Part shown: piece after piece, positions 1 through 12,400 of the stretch
Layout of the letters: the number at the start of each line of letters is the position of its first letter
Numbering within the stretch: position 1 is the stretch's first letter
Assembly (NCBI RefSeq): GCF_050633145.1
Contig: NZ_JBOEFY010000026.1
Location: 124,001-188,000 of the forward strand
Source of the DNA: Kordia sp050633145
Lineage (GTDB): Bacteria; Bacteroidota; Bacteroidia; Flavobacteriales; Flavobacteriaceae
DNA: 64,000 bases
Direction: 5' to 3'
Translations under genes and position numbers: made by a program
Notes under the pieces: generated by a model
Told to the model about the DNA's origin: nothing
Databases searched by the model: none
Seen by the model: the letters and a program-made list of their open reading frames with translations, nothing else

Positions 1-3000
1 AATGCATTGAAAATGACTCCTTTTATAAAACCTAACAATCGTGGATCTCCAACTGCAATATTTCCAACGTCTGTATTTGTCGCTTCAGGATCTGCCTCAA
101 AAGGCGTTACTGGTTGCGGTGGCGGAAATGCTGTATTGCTATTGATTCGATCAATAATATCATTTGCCCATTCAAATAACGCTACCTTATCAGGATTTGG
201 AAATTTGTAATTGTTGTCTGGATCTACATCTACTGGCGGATAGGTTCTGAAATCGCCTTCCGAACTTAGTGTTGCAAAGTCTAAGAAATTTTCCCAACGA
301 TTTGCGAAATATTGCTCATTGTTTCCTCCCAGAACTTTGAGCGCTGACCTGATTTCGCGAACTGTTGCTTTTTCATAGAGTGCATTTAAGATAGCTTCGT
401 CATTTGCTCTGTAGAACAATACACCATGCGGTTTGTGCTGGTATTCCGTTGTGATCGTATATGTTGAACGTCCAAAGAAATCTGGTCGTGTTGCATATTT
501 TGCTCCGTCCGGTTGTTCTGGTTGCAATGCTGGCACATCTTTTTGCGCAAACATGATTTTCGGAATACTGATGTTTGAATAAAACGGATCTGCTGTTTGA
601 TGACTTCGCAATCCTATAATTGAATTGTGTACTTCTTCATCGTCGCCAGGCAACAGATTTGCTTCTGTTAAACCGTATGTTTGATTTTCGTATAAGTACA
701 CTTTGTATCCAGGATAGAAGTTTACCGAAACATTTGTTCCAATTTGAATTGGATCATAGTTAGTATCATCAGAAAATATTGGATCAAAAGCAAGTACTTG
801 TACATCATTTCCAGTAGCATCTCCACTATATTTAATGTTTAGAATTTTTGCTACTTTCAATACTTTACGCTTTCCATTTGGATTACCATCTGTATGTACA
901 CGTACAATTCCTCGATACCATTCTACAGAATTGGTATTTCCATAATAGTCTTCATGCTGATCTAAGACAATTCCGTGGAAAGTAATATTATACATTCCTT
1001 TGTGCCCCATAATTGGATCGCCATTCGTATCTAAATCAATAACTTCATCTACTTCAGTAATTGTTGTATGATTGCTTGCTGCATCTGACCAAATTCCACG
1101 CGTCTTTTCTAAGTGACGTTCTTGTTCACCATTGTCACCTTCTACAATGACAACTTCACGGTGAATTTGATCAAAAGTATCTACTTTTACTTCTAATGGT
1201 TGCGGATTTGGTGCGCCCCAACTTGATGGAGTTTGCATGTTTTCAATCGCCATAAAAATACCATCATTCGTAATTTCAATTGCTTGCAATTCATCTGCAT
1301 CTGCCGAAGGAATATCGTCTACCAACGCATCACTAATTTCTTTTTTGTATACTTTAAATTGTGGAAATCCTGATGTTTGAATTACTTCATGAATTATGTG
1401 TTGTTGTTCACCAATGATGAATACTCCACCTTCATAATTTGACTCTAATCCATTTGGAATACTTGGTGTTAATGTTTGATCAACACTTGACAGATAGTAT
1501 TCATCAACCGTAACGATTGATACTAAATTGTTTCCTGGATCATCCACAACACTGATAACTTGCCCTGAGATATTGTTTGGTATTTCATTTCTGAAAAAGA
1601 TATCTACATCATTTGCAAAAATTTCATCATCATCATCAAAAATAGACGTTGTATCTGTTACCAATTCTGCATCTGTAATTGCGGCATCTTCGGGTACTGA
1701 ATAATCTATTAATTCTTGATATGAATGATAATCAAACGAGATTCTTACTAAAGTTTTATCCGAATTTGGATTCGTATCATAACGCTGTTGTTCTTCTTGC
1801 GATGTCAATAATAACGGCTGCTCCTTTTGAATGAGATGCGGCTGAATGTTTGACGGCGGCAATAACGGATTTGTTGGTTGTAAATCTGTAATAATTGATA
1901 CTTCCGTTGGACTCGATGTTGCTCTTGAGAACCAGTTGATTCCGTACGAACCATAGTAATGCGTACCACTAATGATTTGTTTGTGAACAAATATTGGCTG
2001 TCCTACTTCTGGCAATGTAATAGGAAATGCTTCGTAACGTTCTGATGCATTAGAAACTGTAGGATCTAGATGTAAGTAACGCTTGTCATGCGAAATTTCA
2101 GGTTTCTCCCAAACACCTGGATCTGGCTGATTATTACGTTGCTTTCTATATTCTAATCCTCCATAGATTGGAATTGTATACTCTTTTGCTTCAAATTGTG
2201 TATTTTCTACATAGAATACAGGATTGTATACATCGTCTGGAATTTGGTCTGCGTATAACGTTACATACCTTTTTTTACCATCATGCGTATATCCGTCAAC
2301 ATCTGTAATACTTGAAGGTTCACTTGTTTCTGTTCCAAAATATGCTCCTGGAATTACTTCATCTAATGAAATTGGTAATGGCAAACGTTCGTCGGAAGTA
2401 GCCGTTGGCAAACTCATACTTAAATGCTGTACTTCACGTGCTCCTTGTCCATCTTCCAAATCGCCAAAAGTTACATATTCTGCAATGTATACAAAGTCAC
2501 CTTGTTGTACTTGTGAAGTTGTGTCTAAGAAACCTAATCCTAACATACGTGCAACATGATAGTCAAAAGACGCAATGTTTAGCATGTCGAGATTCGAAAT
2601 TTCCATTACATCATCTTCATCTTCTACGACAATGTTTTCGTCTACAGGAATTTCTTCAATGGCTTTCGGGTTGTCAATATCGTCACTTAACGTGATGTAT
2701 TGCTCAACTACCTGTTTTATGTTTCTATCATAAATATCTGGTTCAACTACATTCCATTTATTAATGTAGTTCGCAACATTTACTGCGGCATCATCATTGA
2801 ATCGTGGCCAGTTTCCATTCACCAAGCCTGTAGATGGTTCTAATTGCTGTAATGCAACAGTATCTTCAAGCGTTAATGCATAACTTCCCATTGGTGTCCA
2901 TGCTTCATTTTCGTTAGCATCTTCAATGAAATCGCCATACAATTCAATACGCACTTGCGTCATAAAAGTATTTGTACCAATACATCTAAATGTACGTCCA

Positions 3001-6000
3001 TTTTCACATAACAATCGAATGTTTTGCAAAGCTGTCCCTGCGTACGTTTTTCTGTTGGTTGCTTTTTTGAGTGCAATTAACGTGTTTGTAGATACCGACA
3101 ATGTTTCAGTTTGTAATGAACTGTTGGAAGCTGACGAACTTACTTTTGCTTCTACTGCAAAGAATAAGTGTCGTTTACTTTCTACTTCAACCAACTCACT
3201 ACCATAGTTTTGCATGAATCCTTGCGCATTGGTTGCGGGATTGATCACGGCGCGAACTTGCGTATATTTTGTTTGATTTTTAAAGTATACATGAAAGTCT
3301 TTTCCATCAACATTATAAATCCATAAACCATTTGCATCGTCTACAATGTTTGGTGCTGTTGTTAAGTCAATCGTTTTTACCACTTTTTTGTATGGCGCTC
3401 TATACACACGTACAAAGTCATCTTCTTTGTTGAAGTTGTTCATATTGCCCGCGTAGTTTCCTTTTGGCAAGTGCTTCTCCCCTAAAGCTCCTGAAAAGAT
3501 CCAACGTGTATGAATTCCTTGTGCGCTACCATCGTTCCCTGTTGATCCGGCAGCTTGTAAGTAGAAATTAGGCGACTGAATTGCTGTATGTTCACTTGGT
3601 GGAATTGAAGTTGTATTACAATTCTCACTACAGTAGTCATTGCGTTCAGAGGCTAATTCTGTTACGTTAAGAGATGTATTTTGAAATGTGTGTGGTAAAT
3701 CGCCAATAGTAGGTGCAAAATCGTCTGTAGTATACGTTTCTTGTACATATGGTGTTTCCGCAACATCTACTGAGATACAGTTTTGTAACTCTAGATTAGT
3801 TTTGGCTAAATATGCTGAGTTCGTTCCTACAATTCCTCCAACTAGATATAGTTGTTGGTCTGCATCATTAAACAACTGACTGATGCTGTTTTTACTTTCA
3901 AAATCGAGCTTTCTTCTCCATAATTCGTTCAAGTTATAATCGTACTTTATTACTTCTGCTGCACGACTTGAATTGTAATTTGCGATACAATAAAAAGTTC
4001 TATTCACACCTTTTACAAGTCTTACTGATGCACTCAATTTGTCTGATGCACTTCCTAAATTCGTAGTTTTTACACTGTAGGAAGTTGAAGCGTTATCGAA
4101 ACTGGTAAGGAATAATTTGTTTGTATTATCATGAATACCAGCAACAATATATCGATCTGACACTGAAGATGTTGAAATAGCTCCTGTTGTATAAAGATAT
4201 GTATTGTTTCCGAAACGTTTTCCCCAGTTTAATCCTAAGTTATCATTGAAAGATAATACAATACCATGGCGAATTGTTTGCCCTCCTGGTGTTGTAGCAG
4301 AACCTAAAATTGTAAATCCGAAAGGTGTAGTTACAACGCCCATGACTTGCTCATCAGAAACACCAGCTACTTTTCTAGAACTGACCATGTTTCCATTTTC
4401 ATCGAGCTTGTACAATTCCATGTCATCAGTAGAACCAGATTGATTGAACCAAGCCGTGATTAGGTACTTTTGTGTTCCTCCACTATAGTCAAGCGCTTTA
4501 ATTCCTGTACTGAATCGAGTATTTGGAGAGTATAGTAATTTAGACCATACAATTGTTCCCGTTATGTCAATTCTAAAGACTACTAAATGCGCTCTGTTTG
4601 TTTGTCCTGTTCCATAATGTCCAAGCACAATTGCACTTTGTCCATCTGGACATACTGCCACAGAAGATAACCCTAAGTTTCTTTCAACTAATACTATATG
4701 TTTACGCCATACAACATCACCATTGTCTGTTAATAAGGTTACAACTCCTCCGTTTCCGTTTCCACCAACTGTTAGTATACGATTGCTTCCAAGCTTACAC
4801 ACAGAACTATTACCGTCAAATACACCATTACTTCGGAATGAACTCGTGAAATAACAATCACTTGAAATGTAAAACTCTACAGGTGCAACTTGTGAACTTT
4901 GCGCTCCGTTGAGTGTAAAACTAGTAACTGCAATTTCTTCTACACTTGTTGATTGTAATATGGATGTGTAGCTTCCGTCATTGTTATCAACCGCAGCTGT
5001 AATGGTTCCTTTGTTTGTGGTAATTTGCACATTTTCGCCACCAGAAGTAAGGTTGTTTCCATCTGCATCTTTTAGCTGCACCGTAATTGTTGAAATACTG
5101 GTTCCATTTGCTGGAATTGCCGTAGGATTTGCAGTAATTGTACTGTTTTCCAAATCTGGTTCTGGAGTAGCCAAACAAAGTTCTACACTTTCATTGTTTT
5201 CGTTTGTTGCTTCTACAGCTTCGTGTCCTTGTTCTGTAATTGGAAAAAATTCAAACTCAAAACTTCCTGTTTCTCGAATTAGATTTTCTTTTGTAAGTGC
5301 GAAATTACTATTCTGATTCACACGAATACACGTGTTTTCATCTAATTCTGTGTCTGCTTTTACGATTGATTGATTGTCCCAAACATCATTGTCGTATCCA
5401 GTTCCAAAAGGAATGAACATTAATGCATCGTCAAGTGCATAGAATGTATCTGGATGCAAACTCATTTTATCAATCGTTTTTGACCATTGCAACGCTCGAT
5501 TGAAGCCGTATTTATGAACTATTGTTGATCGCGGCGAAGTTGAATTGTCTGTATTGATTCGATAAAAACCATCATCAATATTAAATAGTTGCGAACTGTA
5601 GTTGAACGTATCGTCGTACCACATTGCGCTGGTTGCTTGTGGAAATGTGCTTCCATAAGGGAAAGACAATAAGAAAATTCTGTTTCCTATATTTCCCGAA
5701 GTCATCAGTGTTCCGTTGTTTTCAAACCCTGCTGTTCCAACTGCATACGGTCCTGAAGGTACAAATACTGTAGAGTATTCTACATTTTCTGTAGTTACCA
5801 AGTCTCCGTTTAGTTTGGCTAATGATACAACTCCACGTCTTCCGCTAGGAAAAGAACTTCCATTTCCAATAACAACCGCTTCTCCACTGTTGTCTACTAC
5901 AACATCTTGCACACTTCTTGAAGAGGTTTCTACAACACTCTTAAGTACGTTTCCATTGTCGTTTATTGTAAAGAATAGGTTGTTGGCCCAAACCAAATAG

Positions 6001-6407
6001 TTAGGACCATTTGGTTTGAGCTCAACTTTGTATGAGTTATATATTGTTGGTTCGTGTTCATACGTTTTGAACCACAACATGTTATCATCGCTATCTAATT
6101 TTATGATACAATATTTATCACTTTGTTCACTATTGATATTGTTATAATATCCTGCTATCAATCGATCTCCATTGGGTGTTCGTACAATACTTTTTAAGAA
6201 ACCAGTTCCTACTTCGCCATTTGTATATGTTTTTACCCAAATGAGCTCTAGATTACTATTGGTTTTTATAAGTGCTATTTTGTTTGAACTTACAGATGAT
6301 CTTGTGCCCCAGTAGAAAAACCCATCGACTTCTCCTATGAAGCTCACATTAGCATAGCTATTGTTTACTTTGATTTTCTTTATAAAAAAGTCATTACTTA
6401 ATGCCAT
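1..6407 (-). CDS. Giant multidomain protein, 3' end outside window
   Basis: The reading frame is open from an ATG at 6407 down to the window edge, giving at least 2135 residues without a stop. There is no signal peptide. Residues about 1-400 hold repeats of the style 'LIKTNSNLELIWVKTY', which suggest a beta-propeller. Residues about 410-500 look like a Big_1 (invasin/intimin) Ig domain ('ITANPTAIPANGTS' followed by 'GTITAAVDNNDGSYT'). A second propeller-like stretch covers about 510-930. The remaining 1200 residues are acidic, beta-rich and unrecognised. It starts 36 nt after the stop of the 2997-aa gene, so the two are probably co-transcribed. The fold statements are by eye; the function is unknown. 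A surface, structural or cargo role in the toxin-bearing operon is inference only. Confidence 0.85.
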   Translation of the reverse strand, partial: MALSNDFFIKKIKVNNSYANVSFIGEVDGFFYWGTRSSVSSNKIALIKTNSNLELIWVKTYTNGEVGTGFLKSIVRTPNGDRLIAGYYNNINSEQSDKYCIIKLDSDDNMLWFKTYEHEPTIYNSYKVELKPNGPNYLVWANNLFFTINDNGNVLKSVVETSSRSVQDVVVDNSGEAVVIGNGSSFPSGRRGVVSLAKLNGDLVTTENVEYSTVFVPSGPYAVGTAGFENNGTLMTSGNIGNRIFLLSFPYGSTFPQATSAMWYDDTFNYSSQLFNIDDGFYRINTDNSTSPRSTIVHKYGFNRALQWSKTIDKMSLHPDTFYALDDALMFIPFGTGYDNDVWDNQSIVKADTELDENTCIRVNQNSNFALTKENLIRETGSFEFEFFPITEQGHEAVEATNENNESVELCLATPEPDLENSTITANPTAIPANGTSISTITVQLKDADGNNLTSGGENVQITTNKGTITAAVDNNDGSYTSILQSTSVEEIAVTSFTLNGAQSSQVAPVEFYISSDCYFTSSFRSNGVFDGNSSVCKLGSNRILTVGGNGNGGVVTLLTDNGDVVWRKHIVLVERNLGLSSVAVCPDGQSAIVLGHYGTGQTNRAHLVVFRIDITGTIVWSKLLYSPNTRFSTGIKALDYSGGTQKYLITAWFNQSGSTDDMELYKLDENGNMVSSRKVAGVSDEQVMGVVTTPFGFTILGSATTPGGQTIRHGIVLSFNDNLGLNWGKRFGNNTYLYTTGAISTSSVSDRYIVAGIHDNTNKLFLTSFDNASTSYSVKTTNLGSASDKLSASVRLVKGVNRTFYCIANYNSSRAAEVIKYDYNLNELWRRKLDFESKNSISQLFNDADQQLYLVGGIVGTNSAYLAKTNLELQNCISVDVAETPYVQETYTTDDFAPTIGDLPHTFQNTSLNVTELASERNDYCSENCNTTSIPPSEHTAIQSPNFYLQAAGSTGNDGSAQGIHTRWIFSGALGEKHLPKGNYAGNMNNFNKEDDFVRVYRAPYKKVVKTIDLTTAPNIVDDANGLWIYNVDGKDFHVYFKNQTKYTQVRAVINPATNAQGFMQNYGSELVEVESKRHLFFAVEAKVSSSASNSSLQTETLSVSTNTLIALKKATNRKTYAGTALQNIRLLCENGRTFRCIGTNTFMTQVRIELYGDFIEDANENEAWTPMGSYALTLEDTVALQQLEPSTGLVNGNWPRFNDDAAVNVANYINKWNVVEPDIYDRNIKQVVEQYITLSDDIDNPKAIEEIPVDENIVVEDEDDVMEISNLDMLNIASFDYHVARMLGLGFLDTTSQVQQGDFVYIAEYVTFGDLEDGQGAREVQHLSMSLPTATSDERLPLPISLDEVIPGAYFGTETSEPSSITDVDGYTHDGKKRYVTLYADQIPDDVYNPVFYVENTQFEAKEYTIPIYGGLEYRKQRNNQPDPGVWEKPEISHDKRYLHLDPTVSNASERYEAFPITLPEVGQPIFVHKQIISGTHYYGSYGINWFSRATSSPTEVSIITDLQPTNPLLPPSNIQPHLIQKEQPLLLTSQEEQQRYDTNPNSDKTLVRISFDYHSYQELIDYSVPEDAAITDAELVTDTTSIFDDDDEIFANDVDIFFRNEIPNNISGQVISVVDDPGNNLVSIVTVDEYYLSSVDQTLTPSIPNGLESNYEGGVFIIGEQQHIIHEVIQTSGFPQFKVYKKEISDALVDDIPSADADELQAIEITNDGIFMAIENMQTPSSWGAPNPQPLEVKVDTFDQIHREVVIVEGDNGEQERHLEKTRGIWSDAASNHTTITEVDEVIDLDTNGDPIMGHKGMYNITFHGIVLDQHEDYYGNTNSVEWYRGIVRVHTDGNPNGKRKVLKVAKILNIKYSGDATGNDVQVLAFDPIFSDDTNYDPIQIGTNVSVNFYPGYKVYLYENQTYGLTEANLLPGDDEEVHNSIIGLRSHQTADPFYSNISIPKIMFAQKDVPALQPEQPDGAKYATRPDFFGRSTYTITTEYQHKPHGVLFYRANDEAILNALYEKATVREIRSALKVLGGNNEQYFANRWENFLDFATLSSEGDFRTYPPVDVDPDNNYKFPNPDKVALFEWANDIIDRINSNTAFPPPQPVTPFEADPEATNTDVGNIAVGDPRLLGFIKGVIFNA

Positions 6408-6443
6408 CTTATTATTTTTTAAACTGTCAATTTTTATTTTTTA

Positions 6444-9400
6444 TTACTGTGCTAGCAAGATATCTTCTGCTTTTGCAGTATCATCAATTACGTATTTGTT
6501 TACTTCCCAAATCAGGTATCTGAATTTGAAGCTTAACATTTCCGCTGTGATTTGCTTACTGTCATGCATGATGAATGCTTGTGAATAGTCTTTTGAGTAT
6601 AATACCTTGTAAGTATCATCATCTACACCAGTTGCTTTGTCAAATACACGTATTGCGCCTCGATGTCCTACCGTACTTCCGTCTTCAAATATTTCTTCTT
6701 CTCCATTGATTTGTTCAATTGGAATTTTTGGAATATTGAATGGTTCTGGGTTACGAATAAGGATTGCAATTAGATTTCCGTCGCCATCAAGAATTTTGTT
6801 GAATTCTGTGTTAACTGGCGGATCTAATGGTGTCATTCCTAATACACCTTCTAATAGTCTGTCAAAGACATCTAGATATTGTGTTTCTAACGCATCACTA
6901 TTTGCATCTGGGTTTCCATCTACAATGTTGTAAGCCGTAGTAATATCAGCTGGAGTTACGTTTGGAAGTTCCACATTAAATACAGCTTGTCTGTTATTGT
7001 CTGTGTTTTCTTCATCAATTAACATATAACTGTTTACTTGCGCTTCAAAGTTCTGGTAGCGTGATGTTTGGAATACGTAATTATGAACTTGCGCACTTGA
7101 TACAACATCGTTGCTTTCCGTTTCAAACGCATTGTAAATCAACGCTGTATATAACTTTTGTGGTTTTAAATTCGTTAAGGTTACAGAGTATGCATAGCTT
7201 TGTGGCTGAATTGCATTTCCTATATCAAACGTACATTCGATTGCATCGTTGTTTTCGTTGATGTAGTTAATGAAATTGTTTAGCATTCTAATATTTAACG
7301 GAATTCTTGGGTCGTTATCATCAATCCATGGTACGCCACCTTCTCCATTTCCTTCTGGTAATGGTACAGTTTCGTCATTGAAATCGATTGGCAACGGATA
7401 TGGAATTACCACATTACTTACTGGATCTTTGATTGCAATGTGCATTGAACCTGTTAATTCTGGCGAACCTAAATACGCTTCCCACGAACGTAACATGTGA
7501 TATGCTAGTGGTTTTGTAAAGTATAGCGTAATTCTACATTGTTCTTGTCCGTAGAATACTGGTTTTGCTTGCAATAAGTTTCCATCTGCATTCGGATACG
7601 ATTTGTCATAATCAATGTATTGACGTAACGACGTTAACGGATATGCATCTGGGTTTGTAAGTGTTCCTGATAAACTCGGATCTCCATTAGTATCTACACG
7701 ATTTATAATTGTGTTGACATTCGTATTATCCTCATATTCATTCCCATACGTTACACCATCTGCATTGTGGAAGTGCCCAATTGGTCCTGCCGTTTTGAAT
7801 CCGTAGTAATAGTCAAATAATTCAGAATTAGCGCCATTATCAACTTCATCTTTTAGTTGATAGTGAACATAAAACGTTGAGTTTGGTCTCCAGATAGGTT
7901 GTGCAGTTCGTTGTACTGCTTCTTCCATATCTTGTTGTTCTCCCACTATTTCTTCATATCCTGGAATTGTTTGATTGTACTCATGTTGTTCTATAGATAA
8001 CCAACATACTTCTTGCACAGATGTATTACATATATGTGGTTCTTCAGTTGTTCCGCCACCATTACATCCGCAATCTCCAGCTTCTTCAAGAAGTTTTATC
8101 AACTCTATAGCAGAAGCATTCAAATCTCTGAATCTTAGTATTTGTTCATGATGCCCAACTAAACCTTCTATTCTGTTCAGTATGACAACATAGTTATCAT
8201 ATTCCGTTGATATTGCTGCTGGTAATGTTACACCTGGCACATTCGCTAAGTCTTTAATTACTTGTCTGAACGCTCGGAAACAATCTATGTTTGCATCTAC
8301 TTGCTCGCTTGTTTCTGTATTTAAGAAACATTCATTGTAAAGACGAACCAATTCGTCATACGCTTCACAGATTATAGGATCTTTTTTACAATCTCCTGAG
8401 CAATCGCAATTGCCAAGCTCATACATTTTATCTAAAATTGTATTTGCATAGCCAACTGCAACATCTAGCATTGGTGGTCTTGCAATTTCTGGATATCTAA
8501 TGAGTGTATTGATATCTGCATCTAATGCAACCAATAGTCCGTACTGCGGATTTTGCGCGTCAAATGATTCCATACTCGCAATCATTTTTAAGAAGCAATC
8601 CCAATTGTCATAGAACTGATCTTTTGCATTGTAATCGATACATGTAAATAATGCCTTTTTTAATAGTGCTTGGAAGTTGCAAAGCGTTTCATCTTTGTCA
8701 CAGTCTCCATTTCCGCCACCATCATCTGCTGGACATAATTCGTCAATTAACTTTAAGTTTTGCTCTAACGTTCGAATCTCACTAATTATTTTTGGTTGCA
8801 CTTTGAAGTCACCAATATTAGCATCCTGTTTTACATACGTGAATTCACGTTTTGGCAACTCAGTTATTATTTCTGATTTCTTCGTTACACAACTCGCCAA
8901 GTCTTCTTTTAGCAATGCTAAATATTCACTTGTTATTAATGTGTAATTCTTTTGTTGCTCATCATACCAGACATCTTTGATACCAGATAGTGTTGTTGGC
9001 GTATTGAAATCGAACTCAGCATCAATTGCTAAACTTTCATCACTTTGAATGCTAACTCTGTAAATTGGAGCTGCACTGTTGGCTACAATTACGCTATTCG
9101 TTTTATCGGAACCTGTAAGTTTCCAATTTTTGAATATTGGCAATTTACGAGAGCTGTATTCTTTGAATTCTTTGTCGTTGTACGGTATGTACGTAATCGT
9201 CGATTCTGAAGCCGTGATATTGTCAAGGATGAAGTATAATCTTTCTTCATGCATGATCATATCTGTGATTTCAACTTGTGATTTACTATTGATGAGATAG
9301 TTGAATTTAAGTTGTAAGCTTGCATCAAAATGTACAATGATACTACTGTGTGGATTTGGCGAACTTGTAGACCTTCTACGAATTCCAACAAGCAATCCTC

Positions 9401-12400
9401 CTTTAGGATCTAAACAGCTTGCACCAACTTCATACCAGTATTTTCCTCCGTTGTTTAATCCTGTTTGATTGACAACGTTACCATTTTCGTCAATTTCTAG
9501 TACATATAAAACATCTCTTCTGCTTGATAGACATGTGATAAAGAATGTTCTTTTTTGTGTTTTTACTACAGACATTCTATGTTCATCTAAACCTTGCTCA
9601 CACGTAAAGTAACGTTGCCACAGAATGTTTCCGTTTGTATCTACTTTTAAGTAATATAATCTTCTAGAGTATCCTCTTCCGATGATTAATAGGTTTCCAT
9701 CTGAAAGTTCTTCAATTTCCTTGAATCGGATTGGTTGTGAACCATCAATGTAATATGCCTTACTGAAAATTACTTTTCCGAACGCATCTAGTTTTGTCAA
9801 TACACCATCGTTGTAACTCGATCCAGCTACATTTACAGATGGATATCCAACAGCATAACAGTTTCCTCCAATGAATTTCATTTTAGAATACCAGTTTACA
9901 CGTTGTGAATTCGTTTCTGCATGTGTGTATTTGTACGAATTAAAGATTGTATTAGAAATACCAATATTAGTCGGATTTACTACAATACTTTTACTTGCCG
10001 CTAAGGCTATTGGTTGCTCCTCACCTTTGGTTTCACTGCAACCTACTTCTCCAATGACCATTGTACTTGTAGCTAATAATAGCTTGAGTCTTGCAATTTC
10101 GTTTTCACATTCTTTAAGCGTGTTAAAGTATTCTATACGTCTTGCTATTACTTCTCCTGTACTATCGATTACGTTAAAATAGTATCTATTGTCTACAGTT
10201 TCTTTGATTTCTATACTATCATTTTCATTAAGAACCGTAAATACAGATGTTTTTAATTCTCCAATTGCTGCTTCTTTTGAGTAATAACGTGTGCTACTGC
10301 TCAATACAATTTCACATTTTTCATTGTACACTCTGAAACGATATTCATCAATTCCATCGTTGTCAATTTCATTGTAAATTTCAGCTACAATTCGTTGTTT
10401 TGGTGTAGTATCTGTTTGTATAGAACAACCTTCTGCTTCTAGCTGTGCTAGTTCTGCTTGCAATGCTTCTAATTGTGCTTGTTGCTCTGCTGTTAGCGGA
10501 ATAATTTGCCCTGTTTCACTATCATATGTAGCTTCTTGCAATTCTGCAATTTGTTCGCGAACAGCACGGATTAAGTGTGCATTTGCAGATTTTGGCGTTA
10601 CCGTAATTTTCGAAGTTAATTCGTCTTCGTTTGTATACATAACTACGCTGTTTAATTCTGCCTTGGTTTTGTATACTTCTTCGATTAACTCATATTGCGG
10701 TGTACTCGCTGTATCACTTAAGATTGTTTTGTAGTAACGAATGGTTACTCCTTCTGCATAGGTTGTTAACTTTAATTTTGTTGTTACCGATGATTCTGGT
10801 AAAATGATGATTAATCGATCTGCATTACTAAATTGTAACGATTGTGCGAAATCGTGATTGTTTTCTACATCAGTCACTTCCATACAACCAACTGCAGTTG
10901 GTTCGTTTGATGAGATTATTAATGTTTCTGTTGTATTAGTGATTGATCCTAAAACCGAACTTGATCCATTTGGTCTAAAGCGCTTTAAGAATAAAGTGCT
11001 AAAGAATAATTCGTTTGTTCCTGTTGTTGGAAATGGATAATCTGCTTTTACTTCTACATTTACCGTTAATGTTCCGTTCTCGGCAGTTACATCCGTAATA
11101 CTTAAACTATTTAGTGGTTCACTATCATTGTCTAGAAGGAAGGTGTTTATTGCGGTTAGGTATTGCTCTGAAATTTCAACAAGATTTGTTGCAACTCCAT
11201 TTTCTAACGTATAAAAATCTTCATTGACACCAAGAGTTACATACGAGTTTGTTCCGTTAATTCGCATACGCATACGGTCAAAATTAGCTCTTGTAAATTC
11301 TTGTCCGCTCCCTGGATGAATTAAATCAAGTGACCAACTCATGTTTTGCACATAGATTGTTTGTTCTAAATCTCCAGTTCCTTCTTCAATAGAATAGTAT
11401 GCACCATCAATATAGTGACCTACATAACCGTTTGGTCTGTAATATTTACTTCCTAATGGTTTTTCTAAGAAGTCTGAACAATCTCCTGTTTCTTCAGTTG
11501 TAACACAGTATAATTCTGATGGTGTAATTCCATATTCTTCAGGAATAAACCATCCTGGCTCACCAGCTTCCATATATGAGAATGGATTTGTAGCTAATAA
11601 TCTGATAGAATCATATTGTTCTCCATTTCGTTGCCAGTATCCAATACGTAAGTGATTTACACTGTCGCGCTCATCAGTTGGTACTACTGCTTTAAATGGA
11701 TGATATGGTCTCCAATTGCTTCCATCTGCCATAAATATTTCTATGTTTTCAATAGAATATTTGTGTTTTACTTGACGTAATTCGTGTCCACCACGTACTA
11801 CTTTGTTTGGCGGAATTAAGTCTGTAAAGTTTTTAGCAGCGCCTGTATGTCCTCCAATTTTTTCAGAGACTTCACCTGGCACTAAACCTTTCATCGCTTT
11901 GAAATCGATATAAGTATCTAAAGGAATTACTTTATCAATATTGCCTGCACTTGGAACACTTGAGAAATAGTTGAGTTCAAATGTTTCATTCGTCATCATG
12001 TGAACACCTTGTACTGCTTCTTTTGTTCTGTCTGGGTAATTTGGATTGCTTCCGTCTGATAGCGCTGGAATTGGCGTTCTGTCTACCGAATTATCTTTTT
12101 CCCACTTCAGTTTAACCTTGAATGTTTTACAGATTTTCACAATGATTCTGATACATACACGGATACGAACTTGTGCAAATAGTAAGAATGGTTTTGCCGC
12201 TTCCGCAGATAGAATCGCATCGAGACTCACTCGGAATCCAACTAATTTCCATACACTAATAGCGATTGTTCCTCCAAAGGCAATATAACCTCCTAATTGG
12301 AATCGCTCAAAGCTTATAAATCCGCCAACTTCTACATAGGCACTAATTTCAACTTTAATTCCGAAGAAATTTTTCTTTAATGATATATCAACTCTCGCAC

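Noticed and set aside
4987..5178. Minus-strand 63-aa ORF over the Ig-domain region
   Set aside because: It is an alternative frame of the giant partial gene, which stays open through the whole 6.4 kb.
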